Shown: in pieces, positions 16,030 through 24,186 of the stretch
Numbering within the stretch: the first letter of the stretch is position 1
How the letters are laid out: each line of letters opens with the position of its first letter
Source of the DNA: JACCTH01 sp035253825
GTDB lineage: Bacteria; Actinomycetota; Acidimicrobiia; Spongiisociales; ZC4RG35
Assembly (NCBI GenBank): GCA_035253825.1
Contig: DATFBM010000032.1
Location: forward strand, 1-39,654
Length of the DNA: 39,654 nucleotides
Direction of reading: 5' to 3'
Made by a program: the position numbers and the translations under genes
The notes under the pieces: generated by a model
The model's input: only the letters and a program-made list of their open reading frames with translations
Database searches by the model: none
Told to the model about the DNA's origin: nothing

Positions 16030-16744
16030 AAGGGCTCACCCAGCGTTCACTCTGCTCCCAGAGTTGGGCGATCGCTCTGGCATCGCTCGCAACAGTCGAG
16101 GGTTCGACGACTCCCGATGGTGTGACGTATGCCCCGGGTTCGAGGGTGCGGTCGAGGGCCGCGCGCACGATGGGAAGTGCTCCCACCGCGGGAGGAGCCA
16201 TTCGTCTGGTCATCATCCAGCGCAGGGGCTGGGGGATCGGTTTCCACAGGCCAGTGGCGACGACACCCGGATGGACCGAATAGGCGTCGACCCCGCGGGA
16301 GACGAGGCCGATTGTGAAGGCCACCTGGCACGCCTTGGAGAAGGCGTACTCCTTCCAACCCAGCCACGACCTGGCGCGACCGAGCCCTTGGTGCGGATCG
16401 ATGGACGAGGCCGACCGGTGTGCCTCCGAGCTGACGTTGACTACCCGCGCCTCGGGCGAGATCAGCGCCTTGGTGAGCAGAAAATGCGATAGATAGTTGA
16501 CTGCGAAAGCAGGTTCGAATCCGTCGATGGTCATCTCCTGCCGGCCGGCGGTCGCGGCATTGTTGATGAATAGGTCGATTGGCTGACGAGAACGCAATCG
16601 GGCGATGAGTTGGGAGACCGATTTCAAGACCGAAAGGTCAGCGTCGGCCCGACCAAGGCGAATCACCTGATGGCCTGCTGCCTCCAATGATCTCGCCACC
16701 TCGCTCCCGAGGCCGCCAACGGCACCGGTGATCAGCGCCAGCAC
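16019..16744 (-). CDS. Short-chain dehydrogenase/reductase (SDR)
   Basis: The 241-residue Rossmann-fold oxidoreductase carries the cofactor loop TGAVGGLG (6-13), INNAA, the active-site serine in VVNVSSEAH, the YAFSK catalytic Tyr/Lys pair, and HPGVVATGLW. The pattern is close to the retinol-dehydrogenase-like SDR group; the substrate is unknown. It starts with GTG at 16744, with no obvious ribosome site. It lies 31 bases after the hypothetical gene upstream and overlaps the JAMM gene downstream, so the three may be one transcript. Confidence 0.88.
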   Translation of the reverse strand: MLALITGAVGGLGSEVARSLEAAGHQVIRLGRADADLSVLKSVSQLIARLRSRQPIDLFINNAATAGRQEMTIDGFEPAFAVNYLSHFLLTKALISPEARVVNVSSEAHRSASSIDPHQGLGRARSWLGWKEYAFSKACQVAFTIGLVSRGVDAYSVHPGVVATGLWKPIPQPLRWMMTRRMAPPAVGALPIVRAALDRTLEPGAYVTPSGVVEPSTVASDARAIAQLWEQSERWVSPYLA

Positions 16745-16775
16745 CGGCTGGAATCACACAATTTCGGATGTGGGA

Positions 16776-17681
16776 TCACCGCCAAATGGTAGGTGAGCGC
16801 CTCTGCCTCGATTTCCGGTGACCGGCGTCGAGGTCGAGTAAGTCAGCTGAGAGTTCGGCCAAAGCAGCAGAGAAATCCGATCCCCAACAAGGCTCGTATC
16901 GGGAATCGATCATTCGCACCAGCCGGCTGACCCTGGCACCCTCATCGGTAGTCCGGTACCAAAAGAGGTCGGGAGAGATCTGCCCCGGCTCGTCGACGAA
17001 CCAGCGTCCGCCGATTTCGATCATCTCGGCGGCGGCATACGGAATGTGTTCATCGAGAATCTCGGCATACAGCAGCGCGTCTCGCACCGGTGCCATGACC
17101 ACGGCGCCGAAGCGATTGGCGGGGGAAAGCAGCTGCTGAAGGTCGAGCAGGACACTCGATGCGAAGAAGTTGTCGCGGACCCAGACGATTCGGGTTCGAC
17201 CCCGGGCCAGGATCCGTCGTTCACGGGCCTCGTCCCACATGGTGTGTTCGAGCGCCTCCTTCCAGGCAATCTCCGGATTGGCGCCCCAAGTCCTCAGTTG
17301 CTCGTCGCTGATGGTCACAGCGCCGAGCTCGGTTCGCATCATCAAGAGTTGATCGAGGCCGTCACAAACGGGCCGATACGACGCCCACCCGGGCTCGGAG
17401 CCATCGGCGGCGAGTCGAATCCGAAGGTGCGCTCGAGCCTGTTCGAACGTGGCCGGTAACTCAGGCGGAGTCGCCAATCGGCTCACCCAGTCGTCCACGA
17501 TCTCGGGCCAGCGCTCCTCGGGAATCTCTGACAGGGTGCGGGAGATGTTCACCAATCCCATGATCCCACCTCGGGGATGGGTCACCGACCAGCCATCTTC
17601 AGCCACCTCAGCACCTTCGCCCATTTGCTCGGTAACGAGATTCAACAGGTACTGATGTTGGTTGGCAGTGAGTGGCGGCAT
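16776..17681 (-). CDS. Hypothetical protein, 301 residues
   Basis: The soluble-looking protein has no signal peptide and no membrane segment. It is rich in Trp, Glu and Leu, has a glycine-rich early segment (MGLVNISRTL) and a central FGAVVMAPVRDALLYAEI strand-helix unit, and ends in a basic tail. The layout slightly resembles the DUF1444 (YtpQ) group, but I cannot confirm this. The ATG at 17681 is the only good start; the region upstream is shared with the divergent deacetylase-like gene. The function is unknown. Confidence 0.65.
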   Translation of the reverse strand: MPPLTANQHQYLLNLVTEQMGEGAEVAEDGWSVTHPRGGIMGLVNISRTLSEIPEERWPEIVDDWVSRLATPPELPATFEQARAHLRIRLAADGSEPGWASYRPVCDGLDQLLMMRTELGAVTISDEQLRTWGANPEIAWKEALEHTMWDEARERRILARGRTRIVWVRDNFFASSVLLDLQQLLSPANRFGAVVMAPVRDALLYAEILDEHIPYAAAEMIEIGGRWFVDEPGQISPDLFWYRTTDEGARVSRLVRMIDSRYEPCWGSDFSAALAELSADLLDLDAGHRKSRQRRSPTIWR

Positions 17682-17755
17682 GGAAGCCGTTGTAATGAAG
17701 GTTGTACCCGCCTACAAGAGGGTTGGCCTGAGCCTCGCCCGTATCGTGGATATTC

Positions 17756-18811
17756 GTGCCCCTTACTGTTGTCTACAGCCCCGACCATGCCCGGCACGTG
17801 CCCGATGGCGAGATCTGGGTCGGAGTCCGAATTGCGGGGACCGAGCTTCCCTCTCGGGGTGAGGCGATTCATACCGCCGTTACTGCCGCCGGGTATGACG
17901 TGGTCGCCCCTCACCCGATCGAAGACGACGACCTCCTCTCGGTGCATGACTCGGCACTGGTGGGTTTTCTTCAGAACGCCTACGCCGACTGGCAAACGTC
18001 GGAATACCCCCGCAATCCGGGCCAGGACCGAGTCGTTCCCTACGCCTTCCCCCAGCCCGACATGCTGGTCGGCCCCAGGCCTCGCAATCCCGCCTCCGTG
18101 GGCGCTCGGACCGGCCTCTTCGCCATGGACACGATGACACTCATCGGGGAGGGTACGTGGGAGGCGGTGCGGGCCGCCGCTGCCTGTGCTCTGACCGCCG
18201 CCGATCTCATCTTGGGCGGCGCCCCCCTTGCCTACGCGGCCGTGCGACCGCCTGGCCATCACGCCGGGACGTCGTTCTATGGAGGCTCGTGCTACCTCAA
18301 CAATGCGGCTTTGGCCTCCCAGCGGCTCGCAGGAGCAACCGGGGAAACGGTGGCGGTGATCGACATCGATGCCCACCATGGCAACGGCACCCAGCAGATC
18401 TTCTACGAAACAAGCCGGGTGCTGTATGGATCGGTCCACATCGATCCTGGTTCGGGGTACTTCCCCCACTGGGTGGGCTTCTCCGAGGAGACCGGTCATG
18501 GCGATGGGAAGGGAGCCAACAAAAACGTGGCGCTGTCGCCCGGGACGGGTGATGCCGACTGGCTGGCGGGGATCCGGGCGCTGATCGACCACAGCGCCCG
18601 TGCCACCTTCATCGTCGTTTCGTTAGGCGTCGACTCTTTTCTCGACGATCCGGAAAGCCCGCTTGCGGTCAGTGTCGAAGGTCATCACCGGGCGGGCAGC
18701 CTGATCAAAGAGCTGGGAAAGCCCACCGTCGTAGTCCAGGAAGGCGGCTACGACCTCGACCATCTGGGCGAGCTCGTTGTCGCTTTTCTGGACGGACTCG
18801 AGAACGGCTGA
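17756..18811 (+). CDS. Histone deacetylase/acetylpolyamine amidohydrolase family protein
   Basis: The 351-residue protein carries the arginase-deacetylase signature: RPPGHHAG with the catalytic His pair, DIDAHHGNGTQ with zinc ligands, SVHIDPGSGYFPH, and VSLGVDSFLDDPE with the third zinc ligand. The LPSRGEAI and QPDMLVGPRP segments near the start fit the acetylpolyamine amidohydrolase subgroup, which removes acetyl groups from polyamines; the substrate here is not proven. The GTG at 17756 has TATCGT eight bases before it and no ribosome site. It converges on msrB with four bases between stops. Confidence 0.88.
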   Translation: MPLTVVYSPDHARHVPDGEIWVGVRIAGTELPSRGEAIHTAVTAAGYDVVAPHPIEDDDLLSVHDSALVGFLQNAYADWQTSEYPRNPGQDRVVPYAFPQPDMLVGPRPRNPASVGARTGLFAMDTMTLIGEGTWEAVRAAAACALTAADLILGGAPLAYAAVRPPGHHAGTSFYGGSCYLNNAALASQRLAGATGETVAVIDIDAHHGNGTQQIFYETSRVLYGSVHIDPGSGYFPHWVGFSEETGHGDGKGANKNVALSPGTGDADWLAGIRALIDHSARATFIVVSLGVDSFLDDPESPLAVSVEGHHRAGSLIKELGKPTVVVQEGGYDLDHLGELVVAFLDGLENG

Positions 18812-18815
18812 GGAT

Positions 18816-19214
18816 CTAAGCCGGGTCGGTGGTCCGATCCAACTTGAGGGCGGCTGAGTTCATGCAATAGCGGAGTCCGGTCGGGGCCGGTCCGTCTTCG
18901 AAGACATGGCCCAGGTGCCCCCCACAGTTGGCGCATTTCACCTCGGTTCGAATCATCCCATGGCTACGGTCCGATTTTTCCTCGATCGGGGCATTGGGTG
19001 CCGGAGACGTGAACGAAGGCCATCCCGTCCCCGAATCGAACTTGTCCACGGATGAGAACAGGATGGCGTTGCAACCGGCACAGCGGTAGATGCCAGCGTC
19101 GTGGTTGTCCCAATAGATGCCCGTGAAGGCCCGTTCGGTGCCTCCGCGCCGTAGCACGTCGTACTGCTCCGGGGTGAGGCGCTGTCGCCATTCCTGGTCG
19201 GTGATCGTTTCCAC
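18816..19214 (-). CDS. msrB: Peptide-methionine (R)-S-oxide reductase
   Basis: The 132-residue MsrB reduces methionine-R-sulfoxide in proteins. Zinc-binding pairs CAGC and CANC, the GTGWPSF substrate loop, and the catalytic cysteine in RYCMNSAAL are all present. The frame extends upstream to 19319, but the GTG at 19214 is chosen because AAGGAG lies just before it and family homology starts there (ETITDQEWRQRLTPEQY). Confidence 0.93.
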   Translation of the reverse strand: METITDQEWRQRLTPEQYDVLRRGGTERAFTGIYWDNHDAGIYRCAGCNAILFSSVDKFDSGTGWPSFTSPAPNAPIEEKSDRSHGMIRTEVKCANCGGHLGHVFEDGPAPTGLRYCMNSAALKLDRTTDPA

Positions 19215-19340
19215 TTCGCTCCTTATGGTCGAACCTTTGTAGGTCCAACCGCCCCGGACTCGCCGTTGTTTCCCATTTTTATGAAGGGGAAGGACCATTG
19301 GCCGGTCCTTCTCGGTCATGAAAAACGGGTTTGGTCGGTG

Positions 19341-19634
19341 TCAGGCCATGGGGGGAGAGCTGTCGTTGAGCTCTTCGAGCGCCCGAGCCTCCTCCGCCGT
19401 CAGTGCCTCGCTCTCGAAAGCCGATACTTCGTCGGGCTGTCGCCGCCGCAAGGCCGGCACCACCAGGGCCACGCCTACCACCAGCGCCAGAACCGGCAGG
19501 ATCAAATCGAAGAACAAGCTGAGCTGCTGGAGCTCGAGCAAGGTCGAGGTGTTGGGAAGCAGGACGAACAGTCCGACAACGATGAGGACCAGGCCGCCAA
19601 CGAACGACCAGGCATCGAATTTATGAGCTTTCAT
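19341..19634 (-). CDS. 97-residue two-helix membrane protein of the PspC module
   Basis: The small protein has two hydrophobic segments (about 12-28 and 40-62), a basic ARRRQ turn, and an acidic C-terminal tail rich in Glu/Ala. It starts in an ATGA overlap with the stop codon of the large PspC protein, so the two are translationally coupled. The role is probably within the same envelope-stress unit. No named family is recognised. Confidence 0.65.
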   Translation of the reverse strand: MKAHKFDAWSFVGGLVLIVVGLFVLLPNTSTLLELQQLSLFFDLILPVLALVVGVALVVPALRRRQPDEVSAFESEALTAEEARALEELNDSSPPMA

Positions 19635-21109
19635 GATCTTTCTCCATCCATCGTGATCAAGATGTCACCTTCGTCGGTGACCGCGTTGATGTGAATTCGG
19701 CTCCGTCCGATATCGGCTTCGGATGTCACCGTCCCGCCCTGTTCCGACGTGGTGCCGAGGACATCGATAAAGCCGTCAGCCGAGGAGGCGTTGACGGAAT
19801 AGGAAACCCCCTCGGGCAGTATCACGGTCAGCATCCCGTCTTCGGCGGCCAGGTCGAGGAACAAGTCGTCGCCGGTATCGATTCTCGAGAGGTCCATAAC
19901 GATGTTGTTGTCACCGAGCACCGAATATCCCTCGGCAAGGCTGCTGCGGTCGGTGGCGGCGATGACGATGTCGCCCGACCCTCCTACGAAGCCACCAGAA
20001 TTCTCGGCTCCGGGCCCAGATACTTCGATCTCTCCGATACCGACCTCGAGGTGGGTGACCAACAAGCCCCCGCCCCGGTCGGGATATGAGTAGGTGTAGT
20101 CGACCCCGAGGCCCCCTTCGCTGTTCTCGCGCCCCCGGGACTCGCCGATCCCGACTTCGGTGTCGGCCTCGATCCCAACATTCGGCGGCACGAGAACCTC
20201 GAGACTTCCAACGCCTACTGAACCGTCGAGCTCCACTACCTCTCCTTCCCAAGGAAGATCAGTGAGATCGATGGTCAGGCGGCCAGTCGAAATTTCATAG
20301 CTTCCAGCAAGCTCTGCAAAAGACGTTGGGCTGATCAAACGGGTGCTGGCGGTTTCGTCGATTTCGGCGACTCCGGCCACGATCGATACCGGGATGAGAA
20401 CCAGGCCCAAGGGAATAAGCCAGCGTGCCCGCCCGTAACGAGTCCCGACCAGCACGCCGAGGCCGATCACTGTGATCGCCAGGGCGAGGTAGTGACGCGG
20501 ACCAGCGTCGACCAAAGGTGAGACGCGGTCGATCAAAGCCAGCGCCCCGAGGCTGATGATGACCAGGCCGATCGTGATTTGTCCCAAAGGCGACGGCGGA
20601 TTCGAAGGGCGGCGTGGCGGCGAGGGAGGAGAGACCATCCCGGTAGCCGGCGTCGACCCTGAAAAGTTGGCCGACGGCGTCGGCGGTCCCGCCGGACGAC
20701 GGAATTCCCCGCGATACAAGAGGATGCCCAACACCAGCAGGACCGTCGGGATGACAATGCCTCCATCCATGAAGGGCAGCGCGCTGGCGAGGATGGCCAC
20801 CGCCACCACCACCAGCACCACTCCCAGCCAAGCCTGCGAGCCCGACATCTTCTGGAGCCATCGCTGGCCGACCGACTCGGTATCACCTTCGGCAGGGATC
20901 AAGAGCCAGGAGACGATGTAGAGAGGGATGCCGATCCCCGAGAACACGAGCAGGACAAATCCGGCCCGAACCAGGAGCGGCGGCAAGCCGAGCTTTTGGG
21001 CCAGGCCAAGGGCGGTACCGGAGATGATCCTCCCCGCCGCGGGTCGATACAAGGGCCCGGCGGTGGGACGGGATCCGTCCGCGGGCTCCGTCTGAGCTGT
21101 GTCGTTCAT
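19631..21109 (-). CDS. PspC-domain membrane protein with toast-rack-like C-terminus
   Basis: The 492-residue protein has an N-terminal PspC domain (about 25-80: GRIISGTALGLAQKLGLPPLLVRAGFVLL), several further membrane segments to about residue 245, and then a large beta-rich outer part. This part contains repeated SVGVGSLEVLVPPNVGIEADTEVGIGE-type strands typical of LiaF-C/toast-rack domains and a second beta repeat near the end. Such proteins sense envelope damage next to Lia-type kinases. The ATG at 21109 is chosen as the first start leading into the PspC homology. It is divergent from a histidine kinase that has its own PspC domain. Confidence 0.78.
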   Translation of the reverse strand: MNDTAQTEPADGSRPTAGPLYRPAAGRIISGTALGLAQKLGLPPLLVRAGFVLLVFSGIGIPLYIVSWLLIPAEGDTESVGQRWLQKMSGSQAWLGVVLVVVAVAILASALPFMDGGIVIPTVLLVLGILLYRGEFRRPAGPPTPSANFSGSTPATGMVSPPSPPRRPSNPPSPLGQITIGLVIISLGALALIDRVSPLVDAGPRHYLALAITVIGLGVLVGTRYGRARWLIPLGLVLIPVSIVAGVAEIDETASTRLISPTSFAELAGSYEISTGRLTIDLTDLPWEGEVVELDGSVGVGSLEVLVPPNVGIEADTEVGIGESRGRENSEGGLGVDYTYSYPDRGGGLLVTHLEVGIGEIEVSGPGAENSGGFVGGSGDIVIAATDRSSLAEGYSVLGDNNIVMDLSRIDTGDDLFLDLAAEDGMLTVILPEGVSYSVNASSADGFIDVLGTTSEQGGTVTSEADIGRSRIHINAVTDEGDILITMDGERS

Positions 21110-21241
21110 GCCCCCAACTTTGCAGCAACGACGAAGGCTCCGTCTATCCGGCATGGCCCTCGGCGCTCCCTGACGATTAGGGGATCGCTCAGGGGTTCAC
21201 CCCATTGTCCTCGGCATCGTCGGGCTGGCAAGATCTCCTTG

Positions 21242-22447
21242 GTGGAGCCCGTGGAGCCTGCAGGCCGCAACGAGTTGGTCAATCGGCTGTCGCTATGGCG
21301 ACGGTCCGAACCGCGTTTGCTCGCAGGTGTGGCCGGAGGAATCGCCGATCGAGTCGGCGTCCCGGCGGTATACGTGCGAGCAGGTTTTGTCACCTTGACC
21401 ACGGTCTGGGGCATCGGCATCTTGCTCTACCTGTTGATCTGGTGGTTAACCCTCGACCACCAAGCCACGCCCGTGGTGCGTGAGCTCGAAACCGGGCAAA
21501 GGGTGGGCCTGGGGGTAATTTTCGTCGCCCTCCTCTGGCTCCTAGTTGCCTCCGGTTTCGTTCCCGATCCATTCGCCACGTTTGTCACGGCGGCCATCTC
21601 TTTCGGGGTGGCATCGGTGCTCGACCGTTCCGAATCGGGTGGGATCGCTCGTTTGATCATGCCCGGCGAAACCCAGGGGGTGTCGGTCTTTCGTTTCATC
21701 GCCGGGGTCGTCCTCTTGATGGTGGGCCTGGGACTTTTTTTCGGAACCAACCGCGTCACCTCGTCGCTCGGCTCCACATTCATCGCCGTGGCGCTGACGG
21801 CGATCGGTTTGATGGTGGCCTTCGGGCCCTGGTTTGTGCGGATGCGGGATGATCTCGGCAAGGAACGGCTGGCGCGGGCGAGGCAAGAGGAGAGGGCGGA
21901 GATGGCGGCCCATCTTCACGACTCGGTCCTTCAGACCCTGGCCCTGATCCAGCGCACCGACGACCCCCGGCGGATGTCCTCGCTGGCCCGGACTCAGGAA
22001 CGCGAGCTTCGCACCTGGCTATTTGGCAAGGCGCCGCTCGAGGAGGGCGAGCTTCTCTCTACTGCCCTGGCGGCGGCGGCGGCCCGCGTCGAGGACGAAC
22101 GAGCCGCGACGATCGACCTGGTCACCGTTGGCGATGCCCGCCTTGACTCCCGCGGTTCGGCGCTGGTGGCGGCGGCCACGGAGGCAATGGTCAACGCCGT
22201 CACTCATTCGGGATCGGATCGGGTCTCGGTTTACCTCGAGGTGGGTGAAGGTCGCGCGGAGGTTTGGATCACGGATCAGGGAAACGGGTTCGATCGCGCC
22301 CAAGTGGCCGGCGATCGCAAGGGGTTGGCAGAGTCGATCGAGAAGCGGATCGCGCGGCAGGGAGGCACGGCTGCGATCTCCTCCCGTCCTGGCGAGGGAA
22401 CCGAGGTGCACCTGGTTCTCCCCGGAGTCGAGCCGGTGACCAAATGA
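21242..22447 (+). CDS. PspC-domain sensor histidine kinase (DesK/LiaS type)
   Basis: The 401-residue protein has an N-terminal PspC domain (about 15-72: LLAGVAGGIADRVGVPAVYVRAGFV), several membrane helices (to about 200), a HisKA_3 dimerisation helix with the phosphorylated His226 in AAHLHDSVLQTL, and an HATPase domain with EAMVNAVTHSG and WITDQGNGF. It should phosphorylate the response regulator encoded directly after it. Start is uncertain among TTG 21239, GTG 21242 and GTG 21251, none with a strong ribosome site; homology starts after all three. Its stop overlaps the regulator's start (ATGA). Confidence 0.87.
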   Translation: MEPVEPAGRNELVNRLSLWRRSEPRLLAGVAGGIADRVGVPAVYVRAGFVTLTTVWGIGILLYLLIWWLTLDHQATPVVRELETGQRVGLGVIFVALLWLLVASGFVPDPFATFVTAAISFGVASVLDRSESGGIARLIMPGETQGVSVFRFIAGVVLLMVGLGLFFGTNRVTSSLGSTFIAVALTAIGLMVAFGPWFVRMRDDLGKERLARARQEERAEMAAHLHDSVLQTLALIQRTDDPRRMSSLARTQERELRTWLFGKAPLEEGELLSTALAAAAARVEDERAATIDLVTVGDARLDSRGSALVAAATEAMVNAVTHSGSDRVSVYLEVGEGRAEVWITDQGNGFDRAQVAGDRKGLAESIEKRIARQGGTAAISSRPGEGTEVHLVLPGVEPVTK

Positions 22448-23076
22448 TCAAGTTGTATCTGGTGGATGACCATCGCCTCTTCCTGGCTGGGGTGAGGAGC
22501 GAGCTCGAGGATCGGGCGGAGATTGTCGGCACCGCCACCGATGTCGACGAGGCCATCGAAGGGATTCGAGAGACGTCACCGCAGGTGGTCTTGATCGACG
22601 TCCACATGCCCGGGGGTGGGGGAGTGGCGGTGATCCGAGCGATCGCCGAAACCAACCCCGAAGTTCGCTTTCTCGCTCTTTCGGTTTCTGATGAGGCCGA
22701 GGACGTGATCGCCATGATTCGCTCCGGCGCTCGCGGATATGTGACCAAGACCATCGCCGCCGATGAGTTGGCCGAGGCGATTGAAAGAGTCCAGGCCGGT
22801 GATGCGGTCTTCTCGCCCCGGCTGGCGGGATTCGTCCTTGATGCCTTCAGCGGCGGACAGGCCATCGAACTCGACCATGACCTCGATCAGCTCACTGCTC
22901 GTGAAAAAGAAGTGCTGCGTCTGATCGCCCGCGGCTTCGCCTATAAGCAGGTAGCGAGTCGCCTCAACTTGTCGGTCAAAACCGTCGAGAGCCATGTCTC
23001 CGCGGTGCTGCGGAAGTTGCAACTCTCGAATCGCCATGAATTGGCTCGCTGGGCGAGCGACCGCCGAATCGTTTGA
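22444..23076 (+). CDS. NarL/LuxR-family response regulator
   Basis: The 210-residue protein has a receiver domain (about 1-118, acidic pocket D8-D9, phospho-acceptor Asp52 in VLIDVHMPGG, Lys in YVTKTI) and a C-terminal LuxR helix-turn-helix (LTAREKEVLRLIARGFAYKQVASRL ... KTVESHVSAVLRKL; core motif LTAREKEVL). The start overlaps the kinase gene by four bases, giving a classic two-component pair. Likely targets are the divergent PspC operon and the adjacent toast-rack gene. The stop TGA abuts the convergent stop in a TGATCA palindrome. Confidence 0.93.
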   Translation: MIKLYLVDDHRLFLAGVRSELEDRAEIVGTATDVDEAIEGIRETSPQVVLIDVHMPGGGGVAVIRAIAETNPEVRFLALSVSDEAEDVIAMIRSGARGYVTKTIAADELAEAIERVQAGDAVFSPRLAGFVLDAFSGGQAIELDHDLDQLTAREKEVLRLIARGFAYKQVASRLNLSVKTVESHVSAVLRKLQLSNRHELARWASDRRIV

Positions 23077-23502
23077 TCAGGAGGCAAGGACGGTTAGGGC
23101 CGAACGGTGTTCCACCTGCACGCGGCCCAGGACCCGCCGCCCTCTGATCCTGACGGTGAAGGCGTCAGGGTTCACGCTCAACGTCCCTTCGCCGAGCGGG
23201 TTGTCGACATTCCAGTCGGCGTTGGCGATCACCGATAGACGCCCGCAGATGACGAGCGCATTCACCTCGATTCCGGTCGGCGAGGGCACCGCGCGTCGCA
23301 GATCGAGCTCCGCATCACCGGCGGCCACCAAGATCGTCGCCCCGATGAACGGGCGGGCTCTGATGCGATAGCGGCGCCGGGTCGCCACCACCGCCAGGTC
23401 GATTTCGTCAGATTCCTCATTTACCCGGTCGACGAGGAGGACACGAGCCACGCCCAATGCTCCGGCGAGGAGCGAGATGAGGGCGATCAGCAGTTTCGAC
23501 AT
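23077..23502 (-). CDS. Membrane-anchored LiaF/toast-rack-like protein
   Basis: The 141-residue protein has one N-terminal membrane helix (about 3-20) and a beta-rich domain with FIGATILVAAGDAELDLRRA followed by IEVNALVICGRLSVI, the repeated strand pattern of LiaF C-terminal domains. It probably belongs to the envelope-stress module because it sits tail to tail with the response regulator. The ATG at 23502 is chosen because it begins the membrane helix; TAACGT eight bases upstream could be a leaderless -10. Confidence 0.6.
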   Translation of the reverse strand: MSKLLIALISLLAGALGVARVLLVDRVNEESDEIDLAVVATRRRYRIRARPFIGATILVAAGDAELDLRRAVPSPTGIEVNALVICGRLSVIANADWNVDNPLGEGTLSVNPDAFTVRIRGRRVLGRVQVEHRSALTVLAS

Positions 23503-23597
23503 CCGGGCCCACGTTACGGCCCTCGCCGTTGCGATCCCGTATCGCATACCACCGATCCTTCCGTAACGTGCCACGTCGCACAAACCGAGAGGAGAAC

Positions 23598-24116
23598 ATG
23601 AAAGCAAAGGTCTTGATCGCGTTCGGCCTGGTGCTGATCGCCGCCTGTGGTCAGGGTGGTGGTGGCGAACCCGTCGGCGGAACCATTGAAGTAACGGGCC
23701 GGGACTACGAGTTCGCAGGGATCCCGGAACTGGTCGCTTCCGGGGCCGAGTTCACGTTCACCAACGCCTCGGCGGGAGAGGTGCACGAAATGATCGTGAT
23801 CGGCATCCCCGCCGACGAGACCCGCACGCTCGAAGAGCTGCTGGAGTTGCCCGAGGAAGAAACTGCCGACTTCCCCTTCCAGGGAGTGCTGGTGGCCTTG
23901 CCTGGCGAGGATGGTGCCAATCCCGAAGGAGCTGGCAACACCATCAGCGTCTCTGAGCCCGGACGATACGCAGTGGTCTGCTTCATCCCTCAAGGCGCTG
24001 ACCCGGCGGTGGTGGAAGAGGCCATGGCCGGAGGGGGCGAGGGACCACCCGATATGGGTGAGGGCACGCCCCATGCCTTCCTGGGGATGGCCGCGGAGTT
24101 CACCGTGGAGGGCTGA
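23598..24116 (+). CDS. Cupredoxin-like lipoprotein
   Basis: The 172-residue protein has a lipoprotein signal with lipobox LIAAC (Cys17), then a beta-sandwich domain of plastocyanin type. Possible type 1 copper ligands are His63 (EVHEMIVIG), Cys128 (YAVVCFIPQG), His159 and Met164 (TPHAFLGM), giving a His...Cys...His-X4-Met set. It is probably an exported, membrane-anchored electron-transfer or copper-binding protein. The ATG at 23598 has a strong GAGAGGAG ribosome site. A perfect terminator hairpin follows at 24136-24163. No oxidase or copper-export partner is adjacent. Confidence 0.8.
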   Translation: MKAKVLIAFGLVLIAACGQGGGGEPVGGTIEVTGRDYEFAGIPELVASGAEFTFTNASAGEVHEMIVIGIPADETRTLEELLELPEEETADFPFQGVLVALPGEDGANPEGAGNTISVSEPGRYAVVCFIPQGADPAVVEEAMAGGGEGPPDMGEGTPHAFLGMAAEFTVEG

Positions 24117-24135
24117 CACCAACAAACCGATCTCG

Positions 24136-24163
24136 GAAAGGGAGGACGTCAGTCCTCCCTTTC
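24136..24163 (+). terminator. Terminator hairpin after the cupredoxin gene
   Basis: A perfect 12-bp inverted repeat (arms 24136-24147 and 24152-24163) with a four-base loop lies 20 bases after the cupredoxin stop. The 3' arm ends in CCCTTTC and is followed by TGTTC, a weak T tract. It should insulate the downstream isomerase gene, whose start is only 24 bases further on. Confidence 0.75.
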
Positions 24164-24186
24164 TGTTCGAGTGGCATACTCGACTC

